NCBI GenBank assembly: GCA_026126065.1 | Contig: JAHCJY010000002.1 | Span: 496,001 to 560,000 of the forward strand | Length of the DNA stretch: 64,000 bases | Direction: 5' to 3' | Source: Bauldia sp. | GTDB lineage: Bacteria > Pseudomonadota > Alphaproteobacteria > Rhizobiales > Kaistiaceae | Part shown: piece after piece, positions 18,216-25,843 of the stretch | How positions within the stretch are numbered: position 1 is the first letter of the stretch | How the letters are laid out: each line of letters opens with the position of its first letter | The notes under the pieces: model-generated | Seen by the model: the letters and a program-made list of their open reading frames with translations, nothing else | Database searches by the model: none | What the model was told of the DNA's origin: nothing | Program-made: the position numbers and the translations under genes

Positions 18216-19550
18216 ATGCATCTCACGATCATCGGCGCCGGCTATGTCGGCCTCGTCACCGGCGCCTGCCTTGCCGATTTCGGCCACACCGTCACCTGCA
18301 TCGATACCGATTCGGCAAAAGTTGCCCGGCTGCGGCAGGGGCAGATCCCGATCTTCGAGCCCGGCCTCGACACGATGGTGAAGCGGAACCTCAGCCAGGG
18401 GCGGCTCCGCTTCGACACCGACGCTTCAGCCTCCGTGCCCGATGCCGACGCCGTCTTCATCGCCGTCGGCACGCCGACGAAGGATGGCGGCGCGGGCGGG
18501 GCCGATCTCTCCTATGTCCGCGCGGCGATCCGCGGGCTCGCGCCGGCGCTGCGCGGCTACACCGTCATCGTCACGAAATCGACCGTGCCGGTGGGCCTTG
18601 GCGACGAGATCGAGGCGATCATCCGGGCCGAGCGGCCGGACGCGGACGTCTCGGTGGCGTCCAACCCGGAGTTCCTCCGCGAGGGCGCGGCGATCACCGA
18701 CTTCAAGCACCCCAACCGCATCGTCGTCGGCACCAATGACGAGCGCGCGCGGGCGGTGCTCGCGGAAATCTACCGCCCGCTCTTCATCAACGAGGCGCCG
18801 ATCCTCTACACCGACCGCCGCACGTCCGAGCTCATCAAGTACGCCTCGAACGCCTATCTGGCGACCAAGATCACCTTCATCAACGAGATGGCGGATTTGT
18901 GCGAGGCCGTCGGCGCCGACGTGCAGGAGGTCGCCCGCGGCATGGGTCTCGACAACCGCATCGGCGCAAAATTCCTCCACGCCGGCCCCGGCTATGGCGG
19001 CTCGTGCTTCCCAAAGGACACCATCGCGCTGGTGAAGACCGCCGAGGAGCACGGCGTGACGCTGTCGATCGTCGCCGCCGTGGTCGACGCCAACCGGCGC
19101 CGCAAGGAGAGCATGGCGGGCCGTGTGGTCGAAGTGCTCGGCGGCTCCGCCGCGGGGATGACGGTCGCCGTCCTCGGGCTCACCTTCAAGCCGAACACCG
19201 ACGACATGCGCGACGCCCCCTCGCTCGACCTCGTCCCCCGCCTTCAGGCCGCCGGCGCAAGGGTCCGCGCCTTCGACCCCGAGGGCATGGCGGCGGCCGC
19301 AGCCCTCCTCCCCGGCCTCGAGATGGCCGACGACCCCTATGCCTGCGCCGCCGGCGCCGACGCGCTCGTGTTCGTGACGGAGTGGGAAGCCTTCCGCGCC
19401 CTTGACCTCGGCCGCCTCCGCGAGGGAATGCGCCAGCCGATGATCGTCGACCTCCGCAACATCTACCGCCCCGACGAAGTCCGCGCCGCCGGCTTCATCT
19501 ACCGCTCCATCGGCCGCCCCGGCCTCGACCGCGGCGCCGCGGCGGGGTAG
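18216..19550 (+). CDS. ugd: UDP-glucose 6-dehydrogenase
   Basis: This enzyme oxidises UDP-glucose to UDP-glucuronate with two NAD+, feeding exopolysaccharide or LPS synthesis. The 444-aa protein has an N-terminal Rossmann fold (MHLTIIGAGYVGLVTGACLA), the catalytic Cys motif GYGGSCFPKDT, the conserved Lys in ITFINEMADLCE context, and the C-terminal UDP-binding domain (VLGLTFKPNTDDMRDAPS). Length is typical. ATG at 18216 was chosen over 18156, whose extra 20 residues are Arg-rich and unlike the family. It stands alone between two inverted-repeat elements. Confidence 0.96.
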   Translation: MHLTIIGAGYVGLVTGACLADFGHTVTCIDTDSAKVARLRQGQIPIFEPGLDTMVKRNLSQGRLRFDTDASASVPDADAVFIAVGTPTKDGGAGGADLSYVRAAIRGLAPALRGYTVIVTKSTVPVGLGDEIEAIIRAERPDADVSVASNPEFLREGAAITDFKHPNRIVVGTNDERARAVLAEIYRPLFINEAPILYTDRRTSELIKYASNAYLATKITFINEMADLCEAVGADVQEVARGMGLDNRIGAKFLHAGPGYGGSCFPKDTIALVKTAEEHGVTLSIVAAVVDANRRRKESMAGRVVEVLGGSAAGMTVAVLGLTFKPNTDDMRDAPSLDLVPRLQAAGARVRAFDPEGMAAAAALLPGLEMADDPYACAAGADALVFVTEWEAFRALDLGRLREGMRQPMIVDLRNIYRPDEVRAAGFIYRSIGRPGLDRGAAAG

Positions 19551-19597
19551 GCGCGGGACCGGGCGGAGGCGTTTCCAACTGCCTCGAAGACAACCTC

Positions 19598-19734
19598 CGT
19601 CGTTCCGGACAGCCGAAGGCTGATCCGGAACCCTTTGTTCCCGTGGCACGGCCTCACATCCGCGCCGTCGCCGGCCCGAATCCCGTCGAACGAACAAAGG
19701 GTTCCGGGTTCCGCTGCGCGGCCCCGGAACGACG
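19598..19734. repeat. 137-bp inverted-repeat element
   Basis: The arms 19598-19640 and 19692-19734 are imperfect inverted repeats. The inner ends match exactly over GGAACCCTTTGTTC and its complement, and the outer ends share CGTCGTTCCGG. The 51-bp centre is unpaired. It lies between ugd and the SnoaL-like gene. It is different in sequence from the 17832-18015 element but similar in form. The remaining bases to 19929 show no gene. Confidence 0.7.
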
Positions 19735-19929
19735 GGCTGGGTCTTGTACGAGCAACCGAGAAGGATTATCGCGGCTTGCCACCAGATGGTAGCAGCCATC
19801 GGCTGGTCGCCCTGCTTCATTCATCTCCGGTTGCCGCCGGCAATGCTGCCTCGGAACACTCCTGTTCAGAGAACGTACCCGCCTTGCCTGTCGACAACTC
19901 CAGTTTCGAGCAACAACCGGAGGATGGAC

Positions 19930-20379
19930 ATGAAGAAGTATTTGCCAGCACTGGCGCTCGCCATGGCGATCGCAACACCTGCCGCGGCTCAGACCCCGGC
20001 CGAAGAAGGCCTCGCCGTCGTCGAGCAGTGGGCCGCCGGGTTCACCGCCAACGATGCGGCGGGCCTTGCCGCGCTGTACGCGCCGGATGCGCCGTTCTGG
20101 CGGACCACCGCCACGGAGCTCACCAACGGCGCGGGCGCGTTCGCCTATTTCGACGCCTTCACCAACGCCAATGGCCGCGCCAACTGGTCGACGACGCTCG
20201 TCAACCCGATGGTCTATGCCGTCGGCGACGACACCGTCATCATCGGCGTCGAGATCCCCCTCGACTTCGGCGACGGCCGCATCGCCCGCTACCGGCACCT
20301 GTTCGCCGTCGCCCTGGTCGATGGCGAATGGCTGATCGTGGGCCACCACTCGTCGCCGCTGGTCGTCCCGGCGCAGTAG
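19930..20379 (+). CDS. Exported SnoaL/nuclear-transport-factor-2-like protein
   Basis: This 149-aa protein has a cleavable signal peptide (MKKYLPALALAMAIATPAAA) and then an NTF2-like fold: EEGLAVVEQWAAGFTANDAAGLAALYAPDAPFW, with the core strands RYRHLFAVALVDGEWLIVGHHSS. These folds bind small molecules or act as simple enzymes, but the ligand cannot be read here. ATG at 19930 has GGAGG at 19919-19923; another ATG at 19924 abuts the RBS. It is convergent with the LuxR-type regulator. Confidence 0.8.
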   Translation: MKKYLPALALAMAIATPAAAQTPAEEGLAVVEQWAAGFTANDAAGLAALYAPDAPFWRTTATELTNGAGAFAYFDAFTNANGRANWSTTLVNPMVYAVGDDTVIIGVEIPLDFGDGRIARYRHLFAVALVDGEWLIVGHHSSPLVVPAQ

Positions 20380-20444
20380 GCGGCCGGCCTCCTCCCCTGC
20401 GGCGACTGGCCGGGAGACCCACCCCTCCCGGCCACCTCTTGCGG

Positions 20445-21728
20445 TCAACTGCCGACGCTGGTGATCCGCGCGACGAGCACGGCGAGTTCGCTCTGCCGCG
20501 ACAGCGCCAGCTTCGAGAACACGCGCTTGATGGTCGTCCGCACCGAGTTTTCCGTCAGGCCGAGCTCCTCCGCCGCCTCGCGCGGTCCGAGGCCCTGTCC
20601 CACCAGCGCCGCCGCCCGCGCCTCGGAGGGCGTAAGGCCGAGGAGTTGCAGCGCCGGTGCCGGGTCGGTCGTTCCCGGCTCGCTCGGATCGGCGAAGACA
20701 AGGAGCGCCACGGTCGCCGCCCGCGGCAGCGGACGGCCCGGCAGGTCCATCTCGAACGGCATCGCCTTCACGATGATCGGCGCGCCGTCACCGCTGCGGT
20801 CGAGCCGGCCGGTGAGCGGGACGGAATTGTCGAGCGCCGAGGCAATGAGCCCGTCGAGCGCCGCCTGGTTCGCCGCTCGCGCGCATCGGAGATGCCCGTT
20901 TGCAACGCCGATGCCGTTGCCGATCAGCCGCTCCGCCCGCCCGTTGATGAGCACGACCGTGCCGTTGCGCTCGACGAGCGCCGCGGCGCGGTCGAACCGG
21001 CTGAGGAAACTGAGGAAGGTCGCGCGGTCGGGCGGCGGCTTGCGGCGCTGCATCTCGCCGAGCGGCAGCCACGCGCCGCACGTCACCGACAGGTTCCGCG
21101 CGGAGCGCCCCCAGCGCACCTCGCGCGGCCGGAGCCGGCGCAGCATGTCGTTGTCAGCGAGGACCTCGAAGGAGACCTCCTCTCCGGCCATGCGGTCGGC
21201 CAGCGACGACACTGCGCTCAGATGCGATGCGCCCTGGTCGTCGGTCACGAGGAAGTTGCGGGCCTCGGCGGCGGACACCGCCTCGCCGGCCAGCCGCATC
21301 GAGAGGCGGAAGTGATCCTCCCCCGGCGGGCCCGCCCGAACCGACGCGCGGTCGCCGTCGAAGTCGAAGGTGATGTGGCCGATCGGCTTGCGATGGTAGC
21401 GGGACGCATCCTCGCCCTCGACGAAGCCGTGGACATAGTGGCGGCAGACGAGCCCGGCGTCGGAATCGTAGCCCTTCACGTCGAGGTAGAAGGCGCCGAG
21501 CCGGTACGGGGTCAGGCCCCAGCCGTCGGGAGCGTCGAAGAAGAGCGCCCCGCCGGTCCCCTCGTCGGTCGGCTCGACACCCTTCGGCAGCAACGGCGCG
21601 ATCGCGTCGCGGTCGAACGACAGCCCTACGCCGAGCAGCGAACCGCGCTGGATGAGATGAGGCAACGGCGCGTAGCCGTGGTGAATGCCCGGCGTCACCA
21701 GCACCATGTCGCCGACGGCGCGGTTCAT
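20445..21728 (-). CDS. LuxR-type regulator with ADC-like N-terminal domain
   Basis: This 427-aa one-component regulator has a clear C-terminal LuxR/GerE HTH (363-427) with LTPSEARAAALVGQG, LGPREAAEELGLTENSVRTT and KRVFSKL. The middle (about 225-340) is PAS-like: FDRAAALVERNGTVVLINGRAERLI. The first 200 residues resemble the acetoacetate-decarboxylase-like barrel (IAPLLPKGVEP, YRLGAFYLDVKGY, HRKPIGHITFDFDGD), an unusual partner for a LuxR HTH. It starts 6 bp after the stop of an orphan periplasmic binding protein on the same strand, so the two are co-transcribed. The HTH is certain; the ADC-like assignment is from pattern only. Confidence 0.75.
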   Translation of the reverse strand: MNRAVGDMVLVTPGIHHGYAPLPHLIQRGSLLGVGLSFDRDAIAPLLPKGVEPTDEGTGGALFFDAPDGWGLTPYRLGAFYLDVKGYDSDAGLVCRHYVHGFVEGEDASRYHRKPIGHITFDFDGDRASVRAGPPGEDHFRLSMRLAGEAVSAAEARNFLVTDDQGASHLSAVSSLADRMAGEEVSFEVLADNDMLRRLRPREVRWGRSARNLSVTCGAWLPLGEMQRRKPPPDRATFLSFLSRFDRAAALVERNGTVVLINGRAERLIGNGIGVANGHLRCARAANQAALDGLIASALDNSVPLTGRLDRSGDGAPIIVKAMPFEMDLPGRPLPRAATVALLVFADPSEPGTTDPAPALQLLGLTPSEARAAALVGQGLGPREAAEELGLTENSVRTTIKRVFSKLALSRQSELAVLVARITSVGS

Positions 21729-21734
21729 CGCCGG

Positions 21735-22919
21735 TCAGTCCCCAACGTCGATCACCTCGCCGAACGGCACGAACGCGGTCCCGTCGAACCGGGCGAGGAT
21801 GAACTGCTCTATCGGGGCAAAGTCGGTCGGGCTCGTGTTGATGAGGATTCCCGGAATGAGGTTCGGAACCTCCATGTCGACGATGTTGGACGCCACCCGC
21901 ATTATGTTGTCGCGGCTGAGATCTTCTCCGGCCATGCGCAGCACCTCCGCCAGCGCATTGGATGTCGCGTATGCGGACGACTCGAACACGCCGCGAGGAT
22001 CGCCCGCCGGGTAGTAGGCCGCCATGAAGCGGTGGAACTCGACGATGTCGGGATAGTCGGCCCAGCCGGGCCAGCCGGGATCCTTCGCGAACAGCGCCGT
22101 GACGTTCCCGAGCGCATTCTCGATGCCCGCGGGTTCGATCACGCCGCCGACGCTGGCCGATATGTTCGCCTGGATCTGCGGCGGGTGCCAGTCGAGTTCG
22201 CCGAGCCGGCGGAGCACCTGGCCGGCGAAGCGCGGCGAGCCGAAATTGGCGAGGACGTCGATGTCCGCGCCCTGCAGCAGCGCGATCTGGCCGTCCATCG
22301 TAGCTTCGGTGACGTCGTAGGGCGCCTCGACGATCTCGAAGGCTGGCCCCAGTGCGCCGCGCAGGCCGCCAAGATAGTCCCGCCCGAAATCGTCGTTCTG
22401 GTACACGACCCCGACCCGCGCCCCCGGATACGTCGCCGCGATGTAACGGCCGTAGACGGCGCCTTCGGCCCGGAAGCTGCCGTTCCACCGCATCGTCCAG
22501 GGGTAGTTGACAGGGTCGTCAAAGAGCTCCGCCCCCGTTGCCACGAACAGCTGGGGCACGCCCTTCTCGTTGAGATAGTCGCGAATTGCCAGGTTGGCGG
22601 GCGTTCCGACGGTGCGAAAGATGAGGTGGACCTCATCCTGCTCGACAAGACGCCGCGTCTGCTCGAACGCCCGCGCAGCGCTGTATTCGTCGTCATAGGA
22701 GATGAACCGAACCATGCGGCCATTGATGCCGCCCTGCTCGTTGATCATCCGGAAGAACGCATCGACTGTTCGGCCGATCGTCCCGTAGGCGGCATTGGCT
22801 CCCGTATAGGGCACCGTCATGCCGATGACGATCTCCGCCGACTGCGATGCCGTCTGGGCGCTCGCCGAACCTATCGCGAGGCCCACGGCTCCCGCCAGCC
22901 ACCCTGCCCGAAACCGCAT
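21735..22919 (-). CDS. ABC transporter substrate-binding protein (LivJ-type)
   Basis: This 394-aa periplasmic protein of the branched-chain amino acid/amide group has a signal peptide (MRFRAGWLAGAVGLAIGSASA). Typical features follow: IVIGMTVPYTGANAAYGTIG, FFRMINEQGGINGRMV, DDEYSAARAFEQTRRLVEQD and VGVVYQNDDFGRDYLGGL. No permease or ATPase gene is near. The next gene downstream (6 bp) is a LuxR-type regulator. Such orphan binding proteins may serve as sensors or partner with a distant transporter. ATG at 22919 fits the signal peptide; the longer open frame upstream is a shadow of yfcF-side DNA. Confidence 0.88.
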   Translation of the reverse strand: MRFRAGWLAGAVGLAIGSASAQTASQSAEIVIGMTVPYTGANAAYGTIGRTVDAFFRMINEQGGINGRMVRFISYDDEYSAARAFEQTRRLVEQDEVHLIFRTVGTPANLAIRDYLNEKGVPQLFVATGAELFDDPVNYPWTMRWNGSFRAEGAVYGRYIAATYPGARVGVVYQNDDFGRDYLGGLRGALGPAFEIVEAPYDVTEATMDGQIALLQGADIDVLANFGSPRFAGQVLRRLGELDWHPPQIQANISASVGGVIEPAGIENALGNVTALFAKDPGWPGWADYPDIVEFHRFMAAYYPAGDPRGVFESSAYATSNALAEVLRMAGEDLSRDNIMRVASNIVDMEVPNLIPGILINTSPTDFAPIEQFILARFDGTAFVPFGEVIDVGD

Positions 22920-23111
22920 CGCCACCCCCGCCTTCGAAATTCCGTCATCCACAGGAACCCGTCGCCGCCGATACTGCCGCTTCTGCCACGATCGATAGCA
23001 CCATTTGGTAGCAGGCGCTGGGTCAGTATCCTCAGGTTGATCGGAAGCCCGGCGTTCCGAGTGCCTTTCCCCCGTTGACGGGCGGGCGGCCGCCGCCGAC
23101 AGTCCCGCCCC

Positions 23112-23888
23112 GTGGATCTCTTCCTCTCGAAGCTGCTGCCGATCGCGGTCTACCCGCTCGGCCTTGCGCTGCTCGCGGGCCTCCTTGCCTGGCTGCTCGG
23201 CTTCACGCGCCTTCGTCGCACGGCGCGGACGCTGGCGCTGCTCGCGCTCCTCGGCCTCTACGTCGCCTCGACCCCCGCCTTCGCCAACTGGTTTGGAGCG
23301 CGGCTCGAATACCGCGTCGCGCCGGTGGCGATCGAGGCGGCGCCGGAGGCGGAGGTGGCGGTGCTCCTCGGCGGCGTCCTCGGCCAGCCGCTGCCGCCGC
23401 GGACGGAGCCGGATCTCAGCGGCGCGGTGGATCGCGTCGTCACGGCGGCGCGGCTCTACCGGGCGGGGAAGGTCGCAGCGATCCTCGTTACGGCGGGCAA
23501 CATTCCGTGGCTTCAGGCGGTGGCGCCGGAGGCGGAGCTGATCGCGGATCTCCTGGTGGAACTCGGCGTGCCGCGCGCGGCGATCGTCGTCGAGACCGCG
23601 AGCCGGAACACCTATGAGAACGCGGTCAACAGCGCCGCCGTGATGGCAGAGCGGGGCTGGACCACCGGCCTCCTCGTCACCTCGGCGCTGCACATGCCGC
23701 GGTCGATGGAAACCTTCGCGGCGGCCGACCTCGACCTCGTCCCCTTCCCGACCGACTTCCGCACGCGTACCAATGTCGTCCACGGCGCGCTCGATTTCCT
23801 GCCCGACGCCGGCGCGCTGGCGCTCACCACCGATGCGGTGAAGGAGTTCGTCGGCCGGCTCGTCTACCGCATCCGCGGCTGGGCCTGA
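23112..23888 (+). CDS. YdcF/SanA-like DUF218 membrane protein
   Basis: This 258-aa inner-membrane protein has two N-terminal helices (about 7-28 and 40-58) and a DUF218 domain: EVAVLLGGVLGQP, RVVTAARLYRAGKVAAILVT, and the conserved ETASRNTYENAVNSA and LVTSALHMPRSMETF. The family includes ElyC and SanA, linked to envelope/peptidoglycan integrity. Start is GTG at 23112. A bidirectional hairpin terminator separates it from the convergent PRC-barrel gene. Confidence 0.88.
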   Translation: MDLFLSKLLPIAVYPLGLALLAGLLAWLLGFTRLRRTARTLALLALLGLYVASTPAFANWFGARLEYRVAPVAIEAAPEAEVAVLLGGVLGQPLPPRTEPDLSGAVDRVVTAARLYRAGKVAAILVTAGNIPWLQAVAPEAELIADLLVELGVPRAAIVVETASRNTYENAVNSAAVMAERGWTTGLLVTSALHMPRSMETFAAADLDLVPFPTDFRTRTNVVHGALDFLPDAGALALTTDAVKEFVGRLVYRIRGWA

Positions 23889-23895
23889 ACGGCAA

Positions 23896-23923
23896 ACGGC
23901 CCGCCGCTTCCGCGACGGGCCGT
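23896..23923. terminator. Bidirectional hairpin terminator
   Basis: ACGGCCCG (23896-23903) pairs with CGGGCCGT (23916-23923), continued inside by CGC/GCG around a TTCC loop. It sits between the convergent ydcF-like and PRC-barrel genes, 8 bp after the first stop. Confidence 0.65.
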
Positions 23924-23949
23924 CCGAAACGCTATCCGTTCGAAGGCGT

Positions 23950-24333
23950 TTAGTTGTAGGTGCGCCAGTAGTCGTCGACGCGGGAGGCGACCGCACGGTC
24001 CTCCCAGTTCCACTCGTCATTGTCCGAGTAGCGCGGCGCGCCGCGGAGCTGGTCCTCGGTCACCGCGACCTCGTAGCCGCCGAGCGTGGGATTGTAGGTC
24101 AGCGCCGACCACGGCAGCGGATAGTAGTCCTTGCCGATGCCGAGGAAACCGCCGAAGCCGAGCACGGCATAGGCGACCTTGCCGTCGAGCTTGCCGATCA
24201 TGACACGCTCGATGTGACCGATGTGGTCGCCGTTGACGGCGTAGACGCGCGTGCCCTCGACCTTGTCGGATCCGATCAGCGAGAACGTCTCGCGCTGACC
24301 TGTGTCCTGCACGCCGGTACGAATGTTTTCCAT
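23950..24333 (-). CDS. PRC-barrel domain-containing protein
   Basis: This 127-aa soluble protein has a PRC-barrel (about 15-95): SLIGSDKVEGTRVYAVNGDHIG, IERVMIGKLDGKVAYAVLGF and DYYPLPWSALTYNPTLGGYEV. The acidic, aromatic tail (DNDEWNWEDRAVASRVDDYW) is common in alphaproteobacterial stress-associated PRC proteins. Its role is not known. The start ATG at 24333 has GGAG upstream (GAGGAGATTCACT on the minus strand). Confidence 0.85.
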   Translation of the reverse strand: MENIRTGVQDTGQRETFSLIGSDKVEGTRVYAVNGDHIGHIERVMIGKLDGKVAYAVLGFGGFLGIGKDYYPLPWSALTYNPTLGGYEVAVTEDQLRGAPRYSDNDEWNWEDRAVASRVDDYWRTYN

Positions 24334-24594
24334 AGTGAATCTCCTCTTCCCTGCCCTTGGTGAACAAACGTCCGGACGCGGGTGAGGTTCCCCACATTTT
24401 GCCTGCCAAGACGCACCACCAAACGCTGTGCGAGGTCATCGCGGCACGGTCGGCCCTGTCATGAGGGCAGCGACCGATGCTCGCAATGGTAGTACAAGAC
24501 GCGACTATCGATCATTGCGTTTGCCGAGGCCGAGCCCAATAGTTGTGTACTGATTCGTTTCGCGCTTCGCGCGCGATCGCTGGGGAGAGCGGCA

Positions 24595-25113
24595 TTGCTG
24601 AAAGCTGGTCTTGGTCGCGCAATTCTGTTCGTCGTGCCTGCCGCCGTACTGACGATTCCGGTCCAGGCGCAGGTCTTCCCGACGACCGCCAATTTCAACG
24701 TCACGATCACCATCGTGGACGAGTGCATCCTGACGACGCCGATCGCGACCCTGGTCTTCGATACCGACGCGGGCGTCCTCACGACGCCCATCCTCGGCCA
24801 GACGACGATCACCGTTCAGTGCACCGACGGCACCGACTTCAAGCTCGAACTCAATGAAGGTACCGGCGTCGGCGCAACCACGACGCTGCGAAAGATGACC
24901 GGCACCGGGCTGAACACGGCCACGATCGACTACGAGCTGTTCCAGGAGCCAACGCTCACCGACAATTGGGGCGTCGACCTCGACGGCGAAGCTCTGGTCG
25001 AGCAGGGCACCGGGGCGGCGGTCGGCTACATCGTCTACGGACGGGTTCCGGCGCAGGCGACGCCCATGGCCGACACCTACACCGACACGATCACCGTCAC
25101 GGCGCTCTACTAG
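24595..25113 (+). CDS. Csu-type pilus subunit (SCPU domain)
   Basis: This 172-aa exported subunit of an archaic (sigma/Csu-type) chaperone-usher pilus has a signal peptide (ILFVVPAAVLTIPVQA) and one SCPU domain: NVTITIVDECILTTPI at the start, a paired Cys in TTITVQCTDGT, and the terminal donor-strand-type strand ADTYTDTITVTALY. The start is TTG at 24595 with GGGGAGAG upstream. It is the first gene of a four-gene operon (subunit, chaperone, usher, two-domain tip). As the only single-domain subunit present it is probably the major pilin. Confidence 0.88.
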   Translation: MLKAGLGRAILFVVPAAVLTIPVQAQVFPTTANFNVTITIVDECILTTPIATLVFDTDAGVLTTPILGQTTITVQCTDGTDFKLELNEGTGVGATTTLRKMTGTGLNTATIDYELFQEPTLTDNWGVDLDGEALVEQGTGAAVGYIVYGRVPAQATPMADTYTDTITVTALY

Positions 25114-25126
25114 GCCCTTGTAGCCC

Positions 25127-25843
25127 ATGATCCGGCCAATCGCCCTCCTGACGGGACTGCTGCTGTCCCTTGCGGCTTCCGCCGCCCAGGCAGCCGCCCT
25201 TCAGGTCGTGCCGGTTCTCCTCGACGTCGCAAGTCCGACCGTTGCGACCTCCATCAGGGTCACCAATGCCGGCACCGCGCCGATCACCGTTCAGGTTCGC
25301 GTCTTCCGCTGGACGCAGGTCAACGGCGAGGACGTGCTCGAGCCGACCACGGCAGTCGTGGTGAGCCCGCCGATCGCGACTCTCCAGCCCGGCCTCGAGA
25401 ACACCGTCCGCGTCATCCGCACGGCAACGACGCCGGTCGTTGGCGAGGAAGCCTACCGCCTGCTCGTGGACGAGCTGCCGGAGCCGGCGACGGCGCGCGA
25501 GGGCGGTGTGAACCTCCTCATCCGCCACTCCATCCCGGTGTTCTTCTCGGCAGCGCCGACCCTCCCCGATCTGCGCTGGAGCGTGGTGCCCACGGGGGGC
25601 GGTTATGCCGTCACCGCGTCCAACGCCGGCCAGCGCCGGATCCGCATCGCCGACCTCGAGCTCCAGGATGCCGGTGGCCGGGTGGTGGCGGGGCGTGGTG
25701 GTCTTGCCGGCTACGTCCTCGGCGGATCGTCCGTCACCTGGGTTCTGACGGGATCGGGCCTTGCGCCCGGCAGCAACGCGTCGATAGCCGCCCGCAGCGA
25801 GGCAGGCCTGTTCATTGCGCCGGTCCAGCTCTCGGGCGGCTAG
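25127..25843 (+). CDS. Csu-type fimbrial periplasmic chaperone
   Basis: This 238-aa PapD-like chaperone has a signal peptide (IALLTGLLLSLAASAAQA), then an Ig-like domain with LQVVPVLLDVASPTVATSIR and TVQVRVFRWTQVNG, the subunit-capping strand region PPIATLQPGLENTVRVIR and EEAYRLLVDELP. It stabilises pilus subunits by donor-strand complementation and delivers them to the usher. It begins 13 bp after the subunit gene, and its 3' end overlaps the usher start by 29 bp. Confidence 0.92.
   Translation: MIRPIALLTGLLLSLAASAAQAAALQVVPVLLDVASPTVATSIRVTNAGTAPITVQVRVFRWTQVNGEDVLEPTTAVVVSPPIATLQPGLENTVRVIRTATTPVVGEEAYRLLVDELPEPATAREGGVNLLIRHSIPVFFSAAPTLPDLRWSVVPTGGGYAVTASNAGQRRIRIADLELQDAGGRVVAGRGGLAGYVLGGSSVTWVLTGSGLAPGSNASIAARSEAGLFIAPVQLSGG

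Noticed and set aside
19635..23078. 1147-aa plus-strand open frame
   Set aside because: It runs across SnoaL, LuxR and binding-protein genes in another frame, low-complexity, with no domain or RBS.
21735..24020. 761-aa minus-strand frame as one protein
   Set aside because: Only the part from 22919 is a real protein with a signal peptide; upstream it is antisense to ydcF.
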